DNA of 64,000 bases from Acetatifactor muris (GTDB lineage Bacteria; Bacillota; Clostridia; Lachnospirales; Lachnospiraceae). Position 1 is the first letter of the stretch, and each line of letters begins with the position of its first letter. The notes beneath the pieces are model-generated. The model was not told where the DNA came from and did no database searches. It saw nothing but the letters and a program-made list of their open reading frames with translations. The position numbers and the translations under genes are program-made. Shown piece after piece: positions 26,274-36,188 of this stretch. The stretch lies in the NCBI RefSeq assembly GCF_024623325.1, contig NZ_JANJZD010000008.1, positions 62,001 through 126,000 on the forward strand. Reading direction: 5' to 3'.

Positions 26274-27401
26274 TCATATCCTTTCTCTGTAAATCTTTTT
26301 ATCAGAATGTAACCTTTTAAGATGCGCGATTATGACATTCAGAAATCTCTCGGCAATATTGTGATATGTCGCCGAAAACAGTAATACTACTGATGTAGAC
26401 ACTATGAAATTGATCAGTACAGCCCCCACATATGGGACTTTATCTGCTAGCCAATATTGCAAAATAATACAAAACGAAAACAGTATTGGACCATGAACAG
26501 CAAAAATACCAAAAGACAGATGATTCACTTTCTCCAATTTTCCGATTTCCAGAAAATGTCTTACTTTTCCCACATAATTGCATGCGATACAGAACAAAAA
26601 AGCTGTAAGCGACCGCTCTTTAACACCCATATATGGATACACATTCAGTGCCATAATACACAATACAAAAGTGGTACATGGCAGCCAGTGCACTTCCTCT
26701 GGTATATTAATTTCCTCCCATATAGCCTTGAGCAATACCCCCCCAACAAGGCATATGGCTGCATGATAAAACTTTTCGTATAAAGGCACTATGACAAATA
26801 CACAGCTAAACAGGCACAATACACCTGCTTCCGGCATATACCTATATCTTTGAACTTCTATCTGCGCTTTCATAAATCTGTAAAAATATATGCCACAACT
26901 TCCGATGAATATTGGTCTTATCACCCAAAAAGAACCGTTAAAGTCATGGGTTAGCAATAATGCGCTATAAAAAGCATTAAAGAGGGAACGCTTCTCTGCA
27001 TATCCCTGTGCAACCCATGTACTGCCAATATATTTCGCCCATTCCTGAGTATGGTATCCTATTGTTTCCTGAATACCAAAGGCAAAGATATTAGTAAAAA
27101 AGACTGGTATTACAAATCGAATATATCTAAGCATAATAGCAACAAACAATTCCCTGGTGGATTCTATTTTCTTCTTGCCCGCAAAATAACCACTTAATAT
27201 ACAGAAAACAAATACCCAGAAATTACCATCTACCAAAATGTGAAATATATGATCACAGGCTATGATTATATATTTGCTGATCCCCTGTATTTCTCCACTG
27301 CCAGCAAGTGTTTTATAGAATGTCATATAAAAATGTCCCCAGAATACAGACAAAGCAGCTATAAACTTAAGACTTTCAATCCATTGTATCCGTTTTTTCA
27401 T
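26274..27401 (-). CDS. Acyltransferase family 3 membrane protein (O-acyltransferase)
   Basis: The protein has 375 residues with about ten membrane segments. The family 3 acyltransferase signature is near the N-terminus (IESLKFIAALSVFWGHF with the conserved His) and NFWVFVFCILSGYFAG follows. Such enzymes transfer acetyl or other acyl groups to exported or lipid-linked glycans. It lies between rfbC and rfbA in the operon with gaps of only two or three bases. Confidence 0.88.
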   Translation of the reverse strand: MKKRIQWIESLKFIAALSVFWGHFYMTFYKTLAGSGEIQGISKYIIIACDHIFHILVDGNFWVFVFCILSGYFAGKKKIESTRELFVAIMLRYIRFVIPVFFTNIFAFGIQETIGYHTQEWAKYIGSTWVAQGYAEKRSLFNAFYSALLLTHDFNGSFWVIRPIFIGSCGIYFYRFMKAQIEVQRYRYMPEAGVLCLFSCVFVIVPLYEKFYHAAICLVGGVLLKAIWEEINIPEEVHWLPCTTFVLCIMALNVYPYMGVKERSLTAFLFCIACNYVGKVRHFLEIGKLEKVNHLSFGIFAVHGPILFSFCIILQYWLADKVPYVGAVLINFIVSTSVVLLFSATYHNIAERFLNVIIAHLKRLHSDKKIYRERI

Positions 27402-27403
27402 TT

Positions 27404-28288
27404 TTAATAAATAAGTTTACCATTTGCAACATTCTTCAAGTGTTGGCCATATGGGCTCTTGCCATATTTCTCAGCGGATGCCATAAGCATTTCTTTATCA
27501 ATCCATCCGTTTTTATATGCTATTTCTTCCGGAGCAGAAATCTTCACCCCCTGGCGCTTCTCAATCATTCGCACAAACTCGCCTGCTTCTACGAGGCTAT
27601 CCATTGTTCCTGTATCGAGCCACGCATATCCACGACCAAGTATCTCTCCATTAAGCTTTTCATCTTTCAGATACAGATTATTAAGACTTGTAATTTCCAG
27701 TTCTCCACGGGCAGAAGGCTTAACCTGTTTTGTCTTTTCGCTCACTCCCTTCGGATAGAAATACAGTCCAGTGATACAATAAGGTGATTTCGGGTTCTTC
27801 GGCTTTTCTTCCACAGACAGCACTTTACCTCTCTCATCAAATTCCATAATGCCAAATCTCTCAGGATCTGTTACATAATACCCAAATATAGTTGCCAGCC
27901 CACTCCTTGCATTTTCCACTGCTTCCGACAGCTTCTTCCCTAATCCGTCGCCATAAAAAATATTGTCACCCAAAATCATGGCACATTCATCATCACCAAT
28001 GAAATGCTCTCCCAATAAAAAGGCCTGTGCAAGGCCATCCGGAGAAGGTTGTATGGTGTATGAAAGATTTACTCCGAATTGACAACCATTACCAAGTAGA
28101 TTTTCAAACCTTGGTGTATCTTCCGGTGTGGAGATAATCAAAATGTCCCTTATACCGGCAAGCATAAGAGTTGAGAGCGGATAGTAGATCATCGGCTTAT
28201 CATAAACTGGTAATAATTGTTTACTTGTTACCAACGTTAGTGGGTAGAGACGGGTTCCCGCCCCACCAGCAAGAATTATACCTTTCAT
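27404..28288 (-). CDS. rfbA: Glucose-1-phosphate thymidylyltransferase
   Basis: The protein has 294 residues, full length. It has the nucleotidyltransferase signature GIILAGGAGTRLYPLTLVTSKQLLPVYDKP, cited here by GGAGTRLYPLT and KQLLPVYDKP, the metal-binding GDNIFYG and WLDTGT. It makes dTDP-glucose from dTTP and glucose-1-phosphate, the entry to dTDP-deoxysugars. GGAGG precedes the ATG. A degenerate homolog is fused to an XRE domain three genes downstream. Confidence 0.95.
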   Translation of the reverse strand: MKGIILAGGAGTRLYPLTLVTSKQLLPVYDKPMIYYPLSTLMLAGIRDILIISTPEDTPRFENLLGNGCQFGVNLSYTIQPSPDGLAQAFLLGEHFIGDDECAMILGDNIFYGDGLGKKLSEAVENARSGLATIFGYYVTDPERFGIMEFDERGKVLSVEEKPKNPKSPYCITGLYFYPKGVSEKTKQVKPSARGELEITSLNNLYLKDEKLNGEILGRGYAWLDTGTMDSLVEAGEFVRMIEKRQGVKISAPEEIAYKNGWIDKEMLMASAEKYGKSPYGQHLKNVANGKLIY

Positions 28289-28329
28289 AATTATGTCTAT
28301 CCTCCGTTTTCGCTATATCTGGCATAGTG

Positions 28330-29424
28330 TTATACTACCTTTTCTGCTTTTAAAACAGACATTATTCTTCGTATCTTTTTTATAATATTTTCACATAGCT
28401 TTTCTTCTATTATTCCTACAGCAAAAGTTAATGCCAATATTGAAATCATCATCAGGTGGATTCTCAAATCTCCCATGTCCGCTTCACCTATAACAGGAAT
28501 AAGCCAGACCATAATGGTATGATGTATCAGGTAAATAATATAAGTATATCTGCAAATCCATCTAAAACCTTTCACACATGTTTTCAGTATATAGGATGAC
28601 ATATATAAAGACAAAACTACTATTATAGTTGGTCCATATGATAACCCAAGTAAACTTAATGGTTTAACAGTCCATATAAGTACTGTTATCAAAAAAACAA
28701 AGGTTGCAATTCATATTTTTGATAGCCGTTCTTTATATTCTTCGCAGTACATCCCTATCCAAAAGTAGAAGAACCCAATTGTCACACTGATATGGCCATC
28801 TTGGTATAAGAGTATAGGATAGTAAAAATTTGCAAAGAAAACTATAAAAATAATTAATGTGAAAAAAATTCTTTTTTGGCTTTTGAACATCCATCTCAAA
28901 ATTGGATATGCTATGTAGAGAATAATAATTATGCTGGTGAACCACTCTCCCACCAGATTCAAAGGTATATAGCCAAATTTATTATTTATCGGCTCAACGA
29001 AATGATTTCCACCAAGTAACGGAAAAATAATCTGACCCACAGATATGTCCCATAAAACCCCTTCCTTTGCAAAATAAATAATTGCAAAAAACAAATAAGA
29101 CACCCATATCGGAAGATATAATTTGAACAATTGACTTTTATAAAAGCTTTTCCAATTATCCCTTTTGTGGTTCAACCATAAAAGGGAGCCTGAAAGCAGA
29201 AAAAACAATGCACTTCCCACATTTCCCATTGTTATCGCCCTCCCGATTAGCCAGGAAGCATATTGTGGAATTACAATTCCGGCTCTTAAGCACTCAGCGA
29301 AAAAATGCTGTAACAGAACCAAAATAAAAGCAAAACATCTTATCATATCATAATTGGCATAATATGTTTTAATCGAAGCACAGGGAACCTTCTTATCATA
29401 TGGCGGCATATTATTTCTCCCCAA
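28330..29424 (-). pseudogene. Acyltransferase family 3 protein interrupted by one in-frame TGA
   Basis: Two open stretches (29424-28711, 237 residues, and 28710-28330) lie in the same frame and are separated by a single TGA at 28713-28711. Together they give an OafA-type membrane acyltransferase of usual size. The first part has NYDMIRCFAFILVLLQHFF and GSALFFLLSGSLLW; the second has the TYIIYLIHHTIMVW motif seen near the C-terminus of such proteins. Reading TGA as TGG (Trp) would restore it. It is either a recent nonsense mutation, a sequence error or a phase-variant state. Flanking genes of the operon are intact. Confidence 0.75.
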
Positions 29425-29454
29425 TCTCCATTATGATACCCATCACTTTTATAT

Positions 29455-30417
29455 TCAAATGTGTATTATCAAATAATCATGAAACTCCTGTGCATTTCCA
29501 GGATAAACGTCAGTATATTGTGAATCTTCAACTTCTTCTTTTACAAAATCCGTATTGATATATTCCGGCGCATCAAATATCTGAATAATCTTCGGATTAT
29601 AATAATCAGTTTTCTTTAAGCCTTTACTTTCAGTCAACAACTTTCTGTGGTACTGAAGTGCCTCGAGTGTGCGTATCGAAATATAATCCTCATTTTTCTG
29701 CAGAACCTCAAGAACACATCGTGTTGCGTAGACTCTTGCCAACACTTCTGAATATGGAATTTTTTTATTGTATACAATATCATCGCTATATAACTGCTTT
29801 TCTTCTGGTACTCCTACAATGTGAAAATCACATTTAAGACCTGCCCTCGTTAATTTCTCATATATGCTAATTAGTTTGGGCAGCCGTCCTTTATCCGCAC
29901 CTATAAAAAATACATCTGATACAGGTATACTTTCATCCTTGCATATAGGCAGCTTATATGGCTGATTCTGACAAAGTAACAGGTCGAACTGCTTGGCATC
30001 TTTCTCATTAAATGTTATAACTGCATCCAGACAATCTGATACTTTTTGAACTTTTCCCCAGACAAGCTTTGTCACAGGATTTAAATACATAAAGCAAAGC
30101 TTCGCTTTCGGATAGTTTCTGCGCAGATATTTCAAAAATCCTCTCGAATACGAAAGATGAAAAGATTCATAAAGAAGGAAATATATTTCATCTTCCCTCT
30201 GTAAATCCATTCCTTTAAGAGCTCTCTTAAACCATATGGTTTTAAATGGTAATTCATTTTTCTCATTTAACGGTCTTGCATTGTGAAGAATATGTAACTT
30301 CTCCGTTAAAGTATTTTTAAATGGCATAAACGCGTATGCATGCGAATTCTGTTCTATTGCATTATTTATGCAGGCTTCATACGCATTCCCATATAATAAA
30401 TACACAAATTTCTCCAT
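29455..30417 (-). CDS. Glycosyltransferase-like protein of the polysaccharide operon
   Basis: The protein has 320 residues without membrane segments. No strong catalytic motif was recognised, but the layout suggests a GT-B fold: an N-terminal part ending in DAVITFNEKDAKQFDLL, a linker, then DVFFIGADKGRLPKLISIYEKL, cited by FFIGADKGR, and IPYSEVLARVYATRCVLEVL, cited by IPYSEVLARVY. The last two patterns are seen in the donor-binding half of GT-B enzymes. It sits between the flippase and acyltransferase genes. Confidence 0.6.
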   Translation of the reverse strand: MEKFVYLLYGNAYEACINNAIEQNSHAYAFMPFKNTLTEKLHILHNARPLNEKNELPFKTIWFKRALKGMDLQREDEIYFLLYESFHLSYSRGFLKYLRRNYPKAKLCFMYLNPVTKLVWGKVQKVSDCLDAVITFNEKDAKQFDLLLCQNQPYKLPICKDESIPVSDVFFIGADKGRLPKLISIYEKLTRAGLKCDFHIVGVPEEKQLYSDDIVYNKKIPYSEVLARVYATRCVLEVLQKNEDYISIRTLEALQYHRKLLTESKGLKKTDYYNPKIIQIFDAPEYINTDFVKEEVEDSQYTDVYPGNAQEFHDYLIIHI

Positions 30418-30427
30418 CTCTTATTCC

Positions 30428-31936
30428 TTATCGTCTCATAGTAATTAGAGTATTGATATATTTAATCGAATCTATAAATTGTTTTCTTACAAATAATAGG
30501 GACGCTGTAACAATATAAAGTATAGTAATCACTGCGTATACAAGTGCACATACAAACCATGCAATTACGCCCTCCGGAAACTGAAACAGTTGATTTATCA
30601 TAACGGTCAGACTTATTCCCACTATAGATATTCCAAATAAAATAAATGCACTGCCATGAATCATATGTGGTACAAGCAGCTTCAGCCTGAAATGCTGATA
30701 TATGAAATTAATGGCAAAAAACGTCATCAATCCAACTAAAACAAGTGAGTAATCTACAAAGCCGAGTCCGATTGCAAGTCCTATGCAGACAACAACAGAT
30801 ATAACCGGCTGCAACCATGTTTCTTTAAAATATCCGCAGGAAGAGACAATAATGTTATAGGGAATCCTATAGGCAGAAAAAATACCCGCTACCGCCATAA
30901 TTATTGCCAGATTATAGTTAGCATAGTCTATATCTGTCGCCCCAGATGTATAAATTCTGACAAAAGGAACAACTGTAAACAACATGCACATCATGAGAAA
31001 TGTGCTGAACATCACAAAAATATATTGAAATGTAGAAAAAATTTTTGCCGATCTCTCATCATTTTCCTGAGCGTAAAAGTTACCAAAGCTGGGAGCAAAA
31101 GATGAATAAAGGGATGTTGTTACTAAATTCAGCGCCTCACTTACCAGTGCATATACCGAATACACGCTGGCCTCAGCTAAACCATACATAAACGACATCA
31201 TAATCGTAATGGATGAAGCCATAAGGCTGTGCGACAATTCATTAGCCAGAGCATAGTTTCTGCTTCCTATTATTCCACCTTTCCCTGAATACTTTGCCGC
31301 CTTGATCTCAGGATGCGTTTTTTTCAGCATGGATTCCAGGCAGATAATTTTTACAATACACCCTGTTAAAAACCAAACATATATCCAAATATAATGCTGA
31401 TGCATAAATATAGTCGCGAAAACAAATATATAATACACAACCTGCTCTATAAGTGTGGCAATGGATATATAATACTTTTGTTGATATGCTGTAAAAATAA
31501 TTCTGAATTTTGCAGTAAAATACAAATCTATAAAACTCTTTGCTCCCATAATCATCATGGCTGCAAATACAAATATTTTCTCCAGATTTGTATCTAAAAC
31601 AAATGGCATAATCATAGCGAAAATCAGCATTAGACCGCCAAAAATATAGGAAATCTTCTTAAAAAAGTTTTCAGCTGAAGCAATATTTTTACATATTTCT
31701 TCAAAATTATTTTCAGCAATTGGCTTATATAATTCGTACACTGCTGCCGTTGCTGCACCAGCTTGAAGCATCAAAATAATATTGATGATATGCTGTATCG
31801 TCGATGTGAGTCCATTTACTTCAGAACTATAATATAAGATAACATATCTGGGTGCCAGGAATCCCAACGCAATCACTACAATATAGTATCCCATTTCCCA
31901 AATTGTATTTTTTATTACACTTTTACTGCGACTCAT
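30428..31936 (-). CDS. Polysaccharide flippase (Wzx-like, MATE/MVF superfamily)
   Basis: The protein has 502 residues with about 12-14 membrane segments. The N-terminus (KSVIKNTIWEMGYYIVVIALGFLAPRYV, cited by NTIWEMGYY and LGFLAPRYV) and later SYVYSVYALV-like and SLYSSFAPSFGNFYAQ segments match bacterial oligosaccharide flippases. It should move the lipid-linked repeat unit across the membrane for polymerisation by the neighbouring EpsG-like protein. Confidence 0.88.
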   Translation of the reverse strand: MSRSKSVIKNTIWEMGYYIVVIALGFLAPRYVILYYSSEVNGLTSTIQHIINIILMLQAGAATAAVYELYKPIAENNFEEICKNIASAENFFKKISYIFGGLMLIFAMIMPFVLDTNLEKIFVFAAMMIMGAKSFIDLYFTAKFRIIFTAYQQKYYISIATLIEQVVYYIFVFATIFMHQHYIWIYVWFLTGCIVKIICLESMLKKTHPEIKAAKYSGKGGIIGSRNYALANELSHSLMASSITIMMSFMYGLAEASVYSVYALVSEALNLVTTSLYSSFAPSFGNFYAQENDERSAKIFSTFQYIFVMFSTFLMMCMLFTVVPFVRIYTSGATDIDYANYNLAIIMAVAGIFSAYRIPYNIIVSSCGYFKETWLQPVISVVVCIGLAIGLGFVDYSLVLVGLMTFFAINFIYQHFRLKLLVPHMIHGSAFILFGISIVGISLTVMINQLFQFPEGVIAWFVCALVYAVITILYIVTASLLFVRKQFIDSIKYINTLITMRR

Positions 31937-31958
31937 AGTTTATTCTTACCCTTTTTAA

Positions 31959-33104
31959 TCATTTTCCAAACAAAATGGAAGCTTCAAATAGTCCCTTAAT
32001 TGTTATATCATTAAATCCAATTATTTCAGGAATAAACCATGATAGGCATGATAAAATAAAAAAGACATTTACTGGACTGATTTGAATGCTTCCCCTTCTT
32101 CTCTTTGATAAATTTTGTTTCCTATACATTCCAAGCACAATGGCATTTGAAATATGCCCAATTGTCAACAAACGGTAAAATAGAAGATTCATTGCAATAA
32201 ATGGCAGTATTGTGCTCAAAATCAAATTAATATTGTAATTAACCTTACTATATGTTTTAATCACATTTATTGTCTGTTCATTATTTTTATCTGTTGTTCT
32301 TCTCTCGTCAAATACTAACCTATATATATAAATCGCAGTTACCATACCACACAAATAGGTAAATAAAAAAATAATTCCACCAAAATTTGTATTTGTAGTA
32401 GTATAAGCATCTATCTTGTTTTCTCCTATTATAAAGACAGCAGTTATAATCTTTACCAAAGCCAAAATTAACAGGTTTTTCTTTAGCAATATGGAAATAA
32501 TAAAATTCAGCACAGAAAATATACCAACAAGCCACAATAAAAATTTCTTGTTTAGGCTTATAGCTGACATTCGTTTTGTACCACAGAATACAAATAACAG
32601 ATAAAACAGTGCAACTACATGAAATGATCCTGCACAAATAACAAAAATAAAGAAAAGCCAATACTTTCTTTCATTCAAATACCTAATTGCAGCTACCATA
32701 ATAGCAGATGCAAGATAAAATCTGATTGCTATTGAGTATGTCGGAAAAATAAACGGCATTGTTATTAATAGTAGATAATGATATGATATATTATATTTTT
32801 TTAACCCAATCCATAAAAAAATTGTACCCAAAACAAATAAGACAATTAAGAATCCTGTATACGTGTGAATACCACAGGCATGAAATATTTTTTCAGCAAA
32901 AGTATAGCCTACCTCAAACAGTTCACCAGAAAACACTTTGTTTTCAAAATGCCATTTATATAGTGCTGCATCACCTGACAATCCAGCATTAGAAACAAAA
33001 AGAATGCCCAGAGTCAAATATGTAATGAAGCAAATTATTTTATTGTCTTTTTTAATAATGACAAACAGTAGATTAATTATCCATAATGTCATGTACAGTA
33101 TCAT
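31959..33104 (-). CDS. EpsG-like polysaccharide polymerase (Wzy-like)
   Basis: The protein has 381 residues with about ten hydrophobic segments. The early segment NAGLSGDAALYKWHFEN and the later SIAIRFYLASAIMVAAIRYL, cited by AIRFYLASA, fit the EpsG family, where a soluble loop DxxxY and an RxxxA motif recur. These proteins polymerise repeat units outside the membrane. Very A+T-rich codon use is seen here and in neighbouring genes. Confidence 0.78.
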   Translation of the reverse strand: MILYMTLWIINLLFVIIKKDNKIICFITYLTLGILFVSNAGLSGDAALYKWHFENKVFSGELFEVGYTFAEKIFHACGIHTYTGFLIVLFVLGTIFLWIGLKKYNISYHYLLLITMPFIFPTYSIAIRFYLASAIMVAAIRYLNERKYWLFFIFVICAGSFHVVALFYLLFVFCGTKRMSAISLNKKFLLWLVGIFSVLNFIISILLKKNLLILALVKIITAVFIIGENKIDAYTTTNTNFGGIIFLFTYLCGMVTAIYIYRLVFDERRTTDKNNEQTINVIKTYSKVNYNINLILSTILPFIAMNLLFYRLLTIGHISNAIVLGMYRKQNLSKRRRGSIQISPVNVFFILSCLSWFIPEIIGFNDITIKGLFEASILFGK

Positions 33105-33108
33105 TTGG

Positions 33109-34236
33109 TTACCTCAATAATACATCAAAAATTTCAGCATAATTCTGGGTTAAAAATCTGCTTTTATATGAATTAACACACTTATCATGTATCTTCATAT
33201 AATCCTGTTTCCCCAACTTCAGAATCCAACTAATAATTTCCTCAATATTATCGCCTGCAATATTGATTCCAACTTCATCTTCTTCCACAATTTTTCTAAT
33301 CTCACCGCTCGCATTATTTACGAAAGGCAACCCAGCCCTCATATATTCAATAGCTTTTAATGACATTGTTGAATCTATTTCTTTGCGTGGTATATTCAGC
33401 CCCATATTGCAAAGAGAAAAAATCATATTTTTCTCTTTTTGTTCAAAAACGCATCCATGGCATATTACTTCTACGCCGTCCTTTTCCAATCGTGCAACAA
33501 ACTCATTCAAGTATTGACCTTCCCCTATAATATGAAGAAGTGTCCTCTTCTTTTTAGCAAGTGCGCCAAGTATTTCTTCCCCAAGATCCATATCCACAAT
33601 ATGGTTAATCATTCCCAGATACACAAAAGAAAAAACATCTTCTCTGGGATTATACTCCGGCATCTCCCCTTCAGGAATGGCTGGTCTTATAACCTTTACA
33701 GGCTTGCCGTATACCTCTGGAACTAAAAGTTTTTTCCCTTCTTCAGAAACACAAAAAATAACATCAGCCTGCCTTATATAATTCCTTCTCAGCTCTCCCC
33801 AATAAGCAAAAGGAAGCTGAAGCAATTTACTATACCGAGAATACGGAAAGCTTTCTGGCCACATATCATAAATATCAAATACAAGTTTTATTTCCGTATG
33901 TGTCTGCTTATAAATTCCAATTTCTTTAACCAGAGAATTTGGCGGAACCATACAATATATAAAATCAGGGTGATATATTTTGATATATTTTATAACCTTT
34001 TTTGAAAATATATAGTGAGAGTAAAGCCTTTTAACAGACAGATTTTTATTATATGGAACAACATTTATCCTTTCACCATTTTCATATGTGTTGTTGTTAT
34101 AGCATTTTGACATATGGTGAAAATCAGCGTACAAATATCTTGTCTCATATCCCTTTTGCTCAAATAATTCAACAAATGCCTTCACTCTGTTATCGTATGA
34201 ATCAAAACAACTTATAAATACAGCTCTTTTCAACAT
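33109..34236 (-). CDS. Glycosyltransferase family 4 protein
   Basis: The protein has about 375 residues from the ATG at 34236; an ATG at 34248 is also possible. The Rossmann-like C-terminal half has FSFVYLGMINHIVDMDLG, HIIGEGQYLNEFV, and the donor-binding region MSLKAIEYMRAGLPFVNNASG, cited as KAIEYMRAGLPFV. It should add a sugar to the lipid-linked repeat unit in the cytoplasm. The start overlaps the stop of the preceding glycosyltransferase gene. Confidence 0.85.
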   Translation of the reverse strand: MLKRAVFISCFDSYDNRVKAFVELFEQKGYETRYLYADFHHMSKCYNNNTYENGERINVVPYNKNLSVKRLYSHYIFSKKVIKYIKIYHPDFIYCMVPPNSLVKEIGIYKQTHTEIKLVFDIYDMWPESFPYSRYSKLLQLPFAYWGELRRNYIRQADVIFCVSEEGKKLLVPEVYGKPVKVIRPAIPEGEMPEYNPREDVFSFVYLGMINHIVDMDLGEEILGALAKKKRTLLHIIGEGQYLNEFVARLEKDGVEVICHGCVFEQKEKNMIFSLCNMGLNIPRKEIDSTMSLKAIEYMRAGLPFVNNASGEIRKIVEEDEVGINIAGDNIEEIISWILKLGKQDYMKIHDKCVNSYKSRFLTQNYAEIFDVLLR

Positions 34237-34237
34237 A

Positions 34238-35416
34238 TCATTTCCCATTCAAAACATAGTTTCTATATCTTCCAATAAAGTCTTTTCTTTTTTCTTCTAA
34301 TATGTCTCGGCGAAAGTGCTTTACTCGTGAATAGTTATACCTGCTATGATCATACCAGTTACTTTCGTAAAATTCGCTCATAATGTTTGTAAGCTGCAAT
34401 ATATCGCCTCGCTTAAATATTGCATCAGGTTCTAATAGTTCAGGTATTCCACCTGCTGTAGATCCTATACACGGGCAAGCTCTGCTCATTGCCTCCATGA
34501 GAGCTCTTGGAAGTCCCTCCTGCATACTTGGCTGAATATATGTATCAAGTGAATCCATCCATGAAAGTATCTCATTGTGGTTAATTTCCCCTTTTATCAC
34601 AACTCTGTCTTCAACGTGGAATTTCTTTGCTACTGACAAAAGATACTCAGGATTTCCCGTTCCAGCCAATTCATATCTTATATTATAACGGTCTCCCAGT
34701 CTGGACATTGCTTCAATCACAAATTGTTGCCCCTTCAGTCTTGTCATAAGTCCAGCTGCTGTTCCAATAATCCACGGTTCATCTGGTCTTCTTGATTTTA
34801 TCTTTTCAATACGCTTTTCTAATACAGCATCCTCTACTTTCTCAATCACAACGTCAGATATGTTTGCAGCAACACCTTTTGTCGGATATCTCTTCTGAAG
34901 ATATTCATCTGTTACATAAGCAACATAAGCGGCCTTTCTGACCATCTTTTTAGTATGCAACTCAGAAAATGGAGCTATCAGTTTTCCCAATAAACTGTAA
35001 TACCAAAGTCCTTCAAATGCAATTCCAGCACACTCGCAAAAATATGGCTTATTATATTTTTTTGCAAGTGCCACACCTATGTCAGCTATCGTACCTCCTC
35101 TGATAAAAATAAGATCGCACTCTTTAAATTCCACTTCCATCATTTTTGTTGCCCTATGAAGTCTTGTCAAAAGATATTGTGGCTTATTAAGATTGGGAAT
35201 ATCTATAAATTTTAGATTTGGTAATGTAATTTTTTCCTGGTGTACATCTTCCAGTGTACAGTCAAGATGATATACCCGAGTCGCAACAACTAATTCATCC
35301 ACATGATTAAGATATCTTTTAAACACATCATCTGTAAGTGTAGTACATCCGTACATACCATTTTTGTCTTTATATATAGGTAAGTCATGGCAAAAGATAC
35401 CTTTAATTTTTTTCAT
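34238..35416 (-). CDS. Glycosyltransferase family 4 protein
   Basis: The protein has about 392 residues from the ATG at 35416 (MKKIKGIFCHD); the frame is open upstream to 35485 but the extra residues look non-native. The C-terminal half has the GT4 pattern IIGTAAGLMTRLKGQQFVIEAM, cited by GLMTRLKGQ, YELAGTGNPEYLLS and the EX7E-like region PSMQEGLPRALMEAMSRACP, cited as QEGLPRALMEAMS. It retains a clear nucleotide-sugar site. Confidence 0.88.
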   Translation of the reverse strand: MKKIKGIFCHDLPIYKDKNGMYGCTTLTDDVFKRYLNHVDELVVATRVYHLDCTLEDVHQEKITLPNLKFIDIPNLNKPQYLLTRLHRATKMMEVEFKECDLIFIRGGTIADIGVALAKKYNKPYFCECAGIAFEGLWYYSLLGKLIAPFSELHTKKMVRKAAYVAYVTDEYLQKRYPTKGVAANISDVVIEKVEDAVLEKRIEKIKSRRPDEPWIIGTAAGLMTRLKGQQFVIEAMSRLGDRYNIRYELAGTGNPEYLLSVAKKFHVEDRVVIKGEINHNEILSWMDSLDTYIQPSMQEGLPRALMEAMSRACPCIGSTAGGIPELLEPDAIFKRGDILQLTNIMSEFYESNWYDHSRYNYSRVKHFRRDILEEKRKDFIGRYRNYVLNGK

Positions 35417-35522
35417 TTTTAATTCCAATCCATATAGACTTATATAGATTATCTCCTCCATCCATTTATAATTTCTTATTATCATTATTTATAAGTTGTT
35501 GTCATTGACTCCTCAACTTTTA

Positions 35523-36188
35523 TCAATGACGTTTTATATTTTGGGCAGGTGACCCCACTGCTGTAACCTCATCCTCAATATTGCGGATAACCGTACTTCC
35601 GGCACCAATAACAGTACCTCTTCCGACACTCACTCCCTGAATAATCTGACTGCCTGTTCCAAGTTCTGTACTCTCTCCTACCTTTACACATCCACTGACA
35701 TTAACAGATGGGTATAATGTAACAAAATCGGCAATCCATGCATCATGTCCCACTGTGCAATCAAGATTGATAATACAGTGCGAACCAATTTTCACATCCA
35801 CAGTAATAATTGTTCCGGCACAGATAATACTGCCTTCTCCTATTGTAGAAGTCTCACTCATCTTAACACTTGGGTCAACCAGCCTTGCAAAATGAATATG
35901 TGAAAAGCTCCTTAGTCGTTCAATTATTTTCTTTCGAACTTTTGGGTTCCCAATGGCTACTATACACCAGACATCCTCCGAACTGTTCTCCAACACATCA
36001 TATCCGCCATGAACTTTATAACAGTCAATAGCAGTGTTCCACAGTTCAACGTTGTCATCAATAAACCCTCTGAGCTCCCATTGTTCTTCCGCAGAAACAG
36101 CATTAAACCTTTCAACAAGCCAAGCTACTTCCCTGCCAAAGCCTCCGGCACCAATTATATATAGAAAACGATTATTATTCCTGTTCAT
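35523..36188 (-). CDS. NeuD/PglD-type sugar O- or N-acyltransferase
   Basis: The protein has 221 residues. An N-terminal nucleotide-sugar binding motif (YIIGAGGFGREVAWL) is followed by a left-handed beta-helix made of hexapeptide repeats (STIGEGSIICAGTII, GHDAWIADFVTLYP, TVIGAGSTVIRNI). It resembles PglD, which acetylates UDP-4-amino sugars. The ATG follows the stop of a second member of the same family. Confidence 0.85.
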   Translation of the reverse strand: MNRNNNRFLYIIGAGGFGREVAWLVERFNAVSAEEQWELRGFIDDNVELWNTAIDCYKVHGGYDVLENSSEDVWCIVAIGNPKVRKKIIERLRSFSHIHFARLVDPSVKMSETSTIGEGSIICAGTIITVDVKIGSHCIINLDCTVGHDAWIADFVTLYPSVNVSGCVKVGESTELGTGSQIIQGVSVGRGTVIGAGSTVIRNIEDEVTAVGSPAQNIKRH

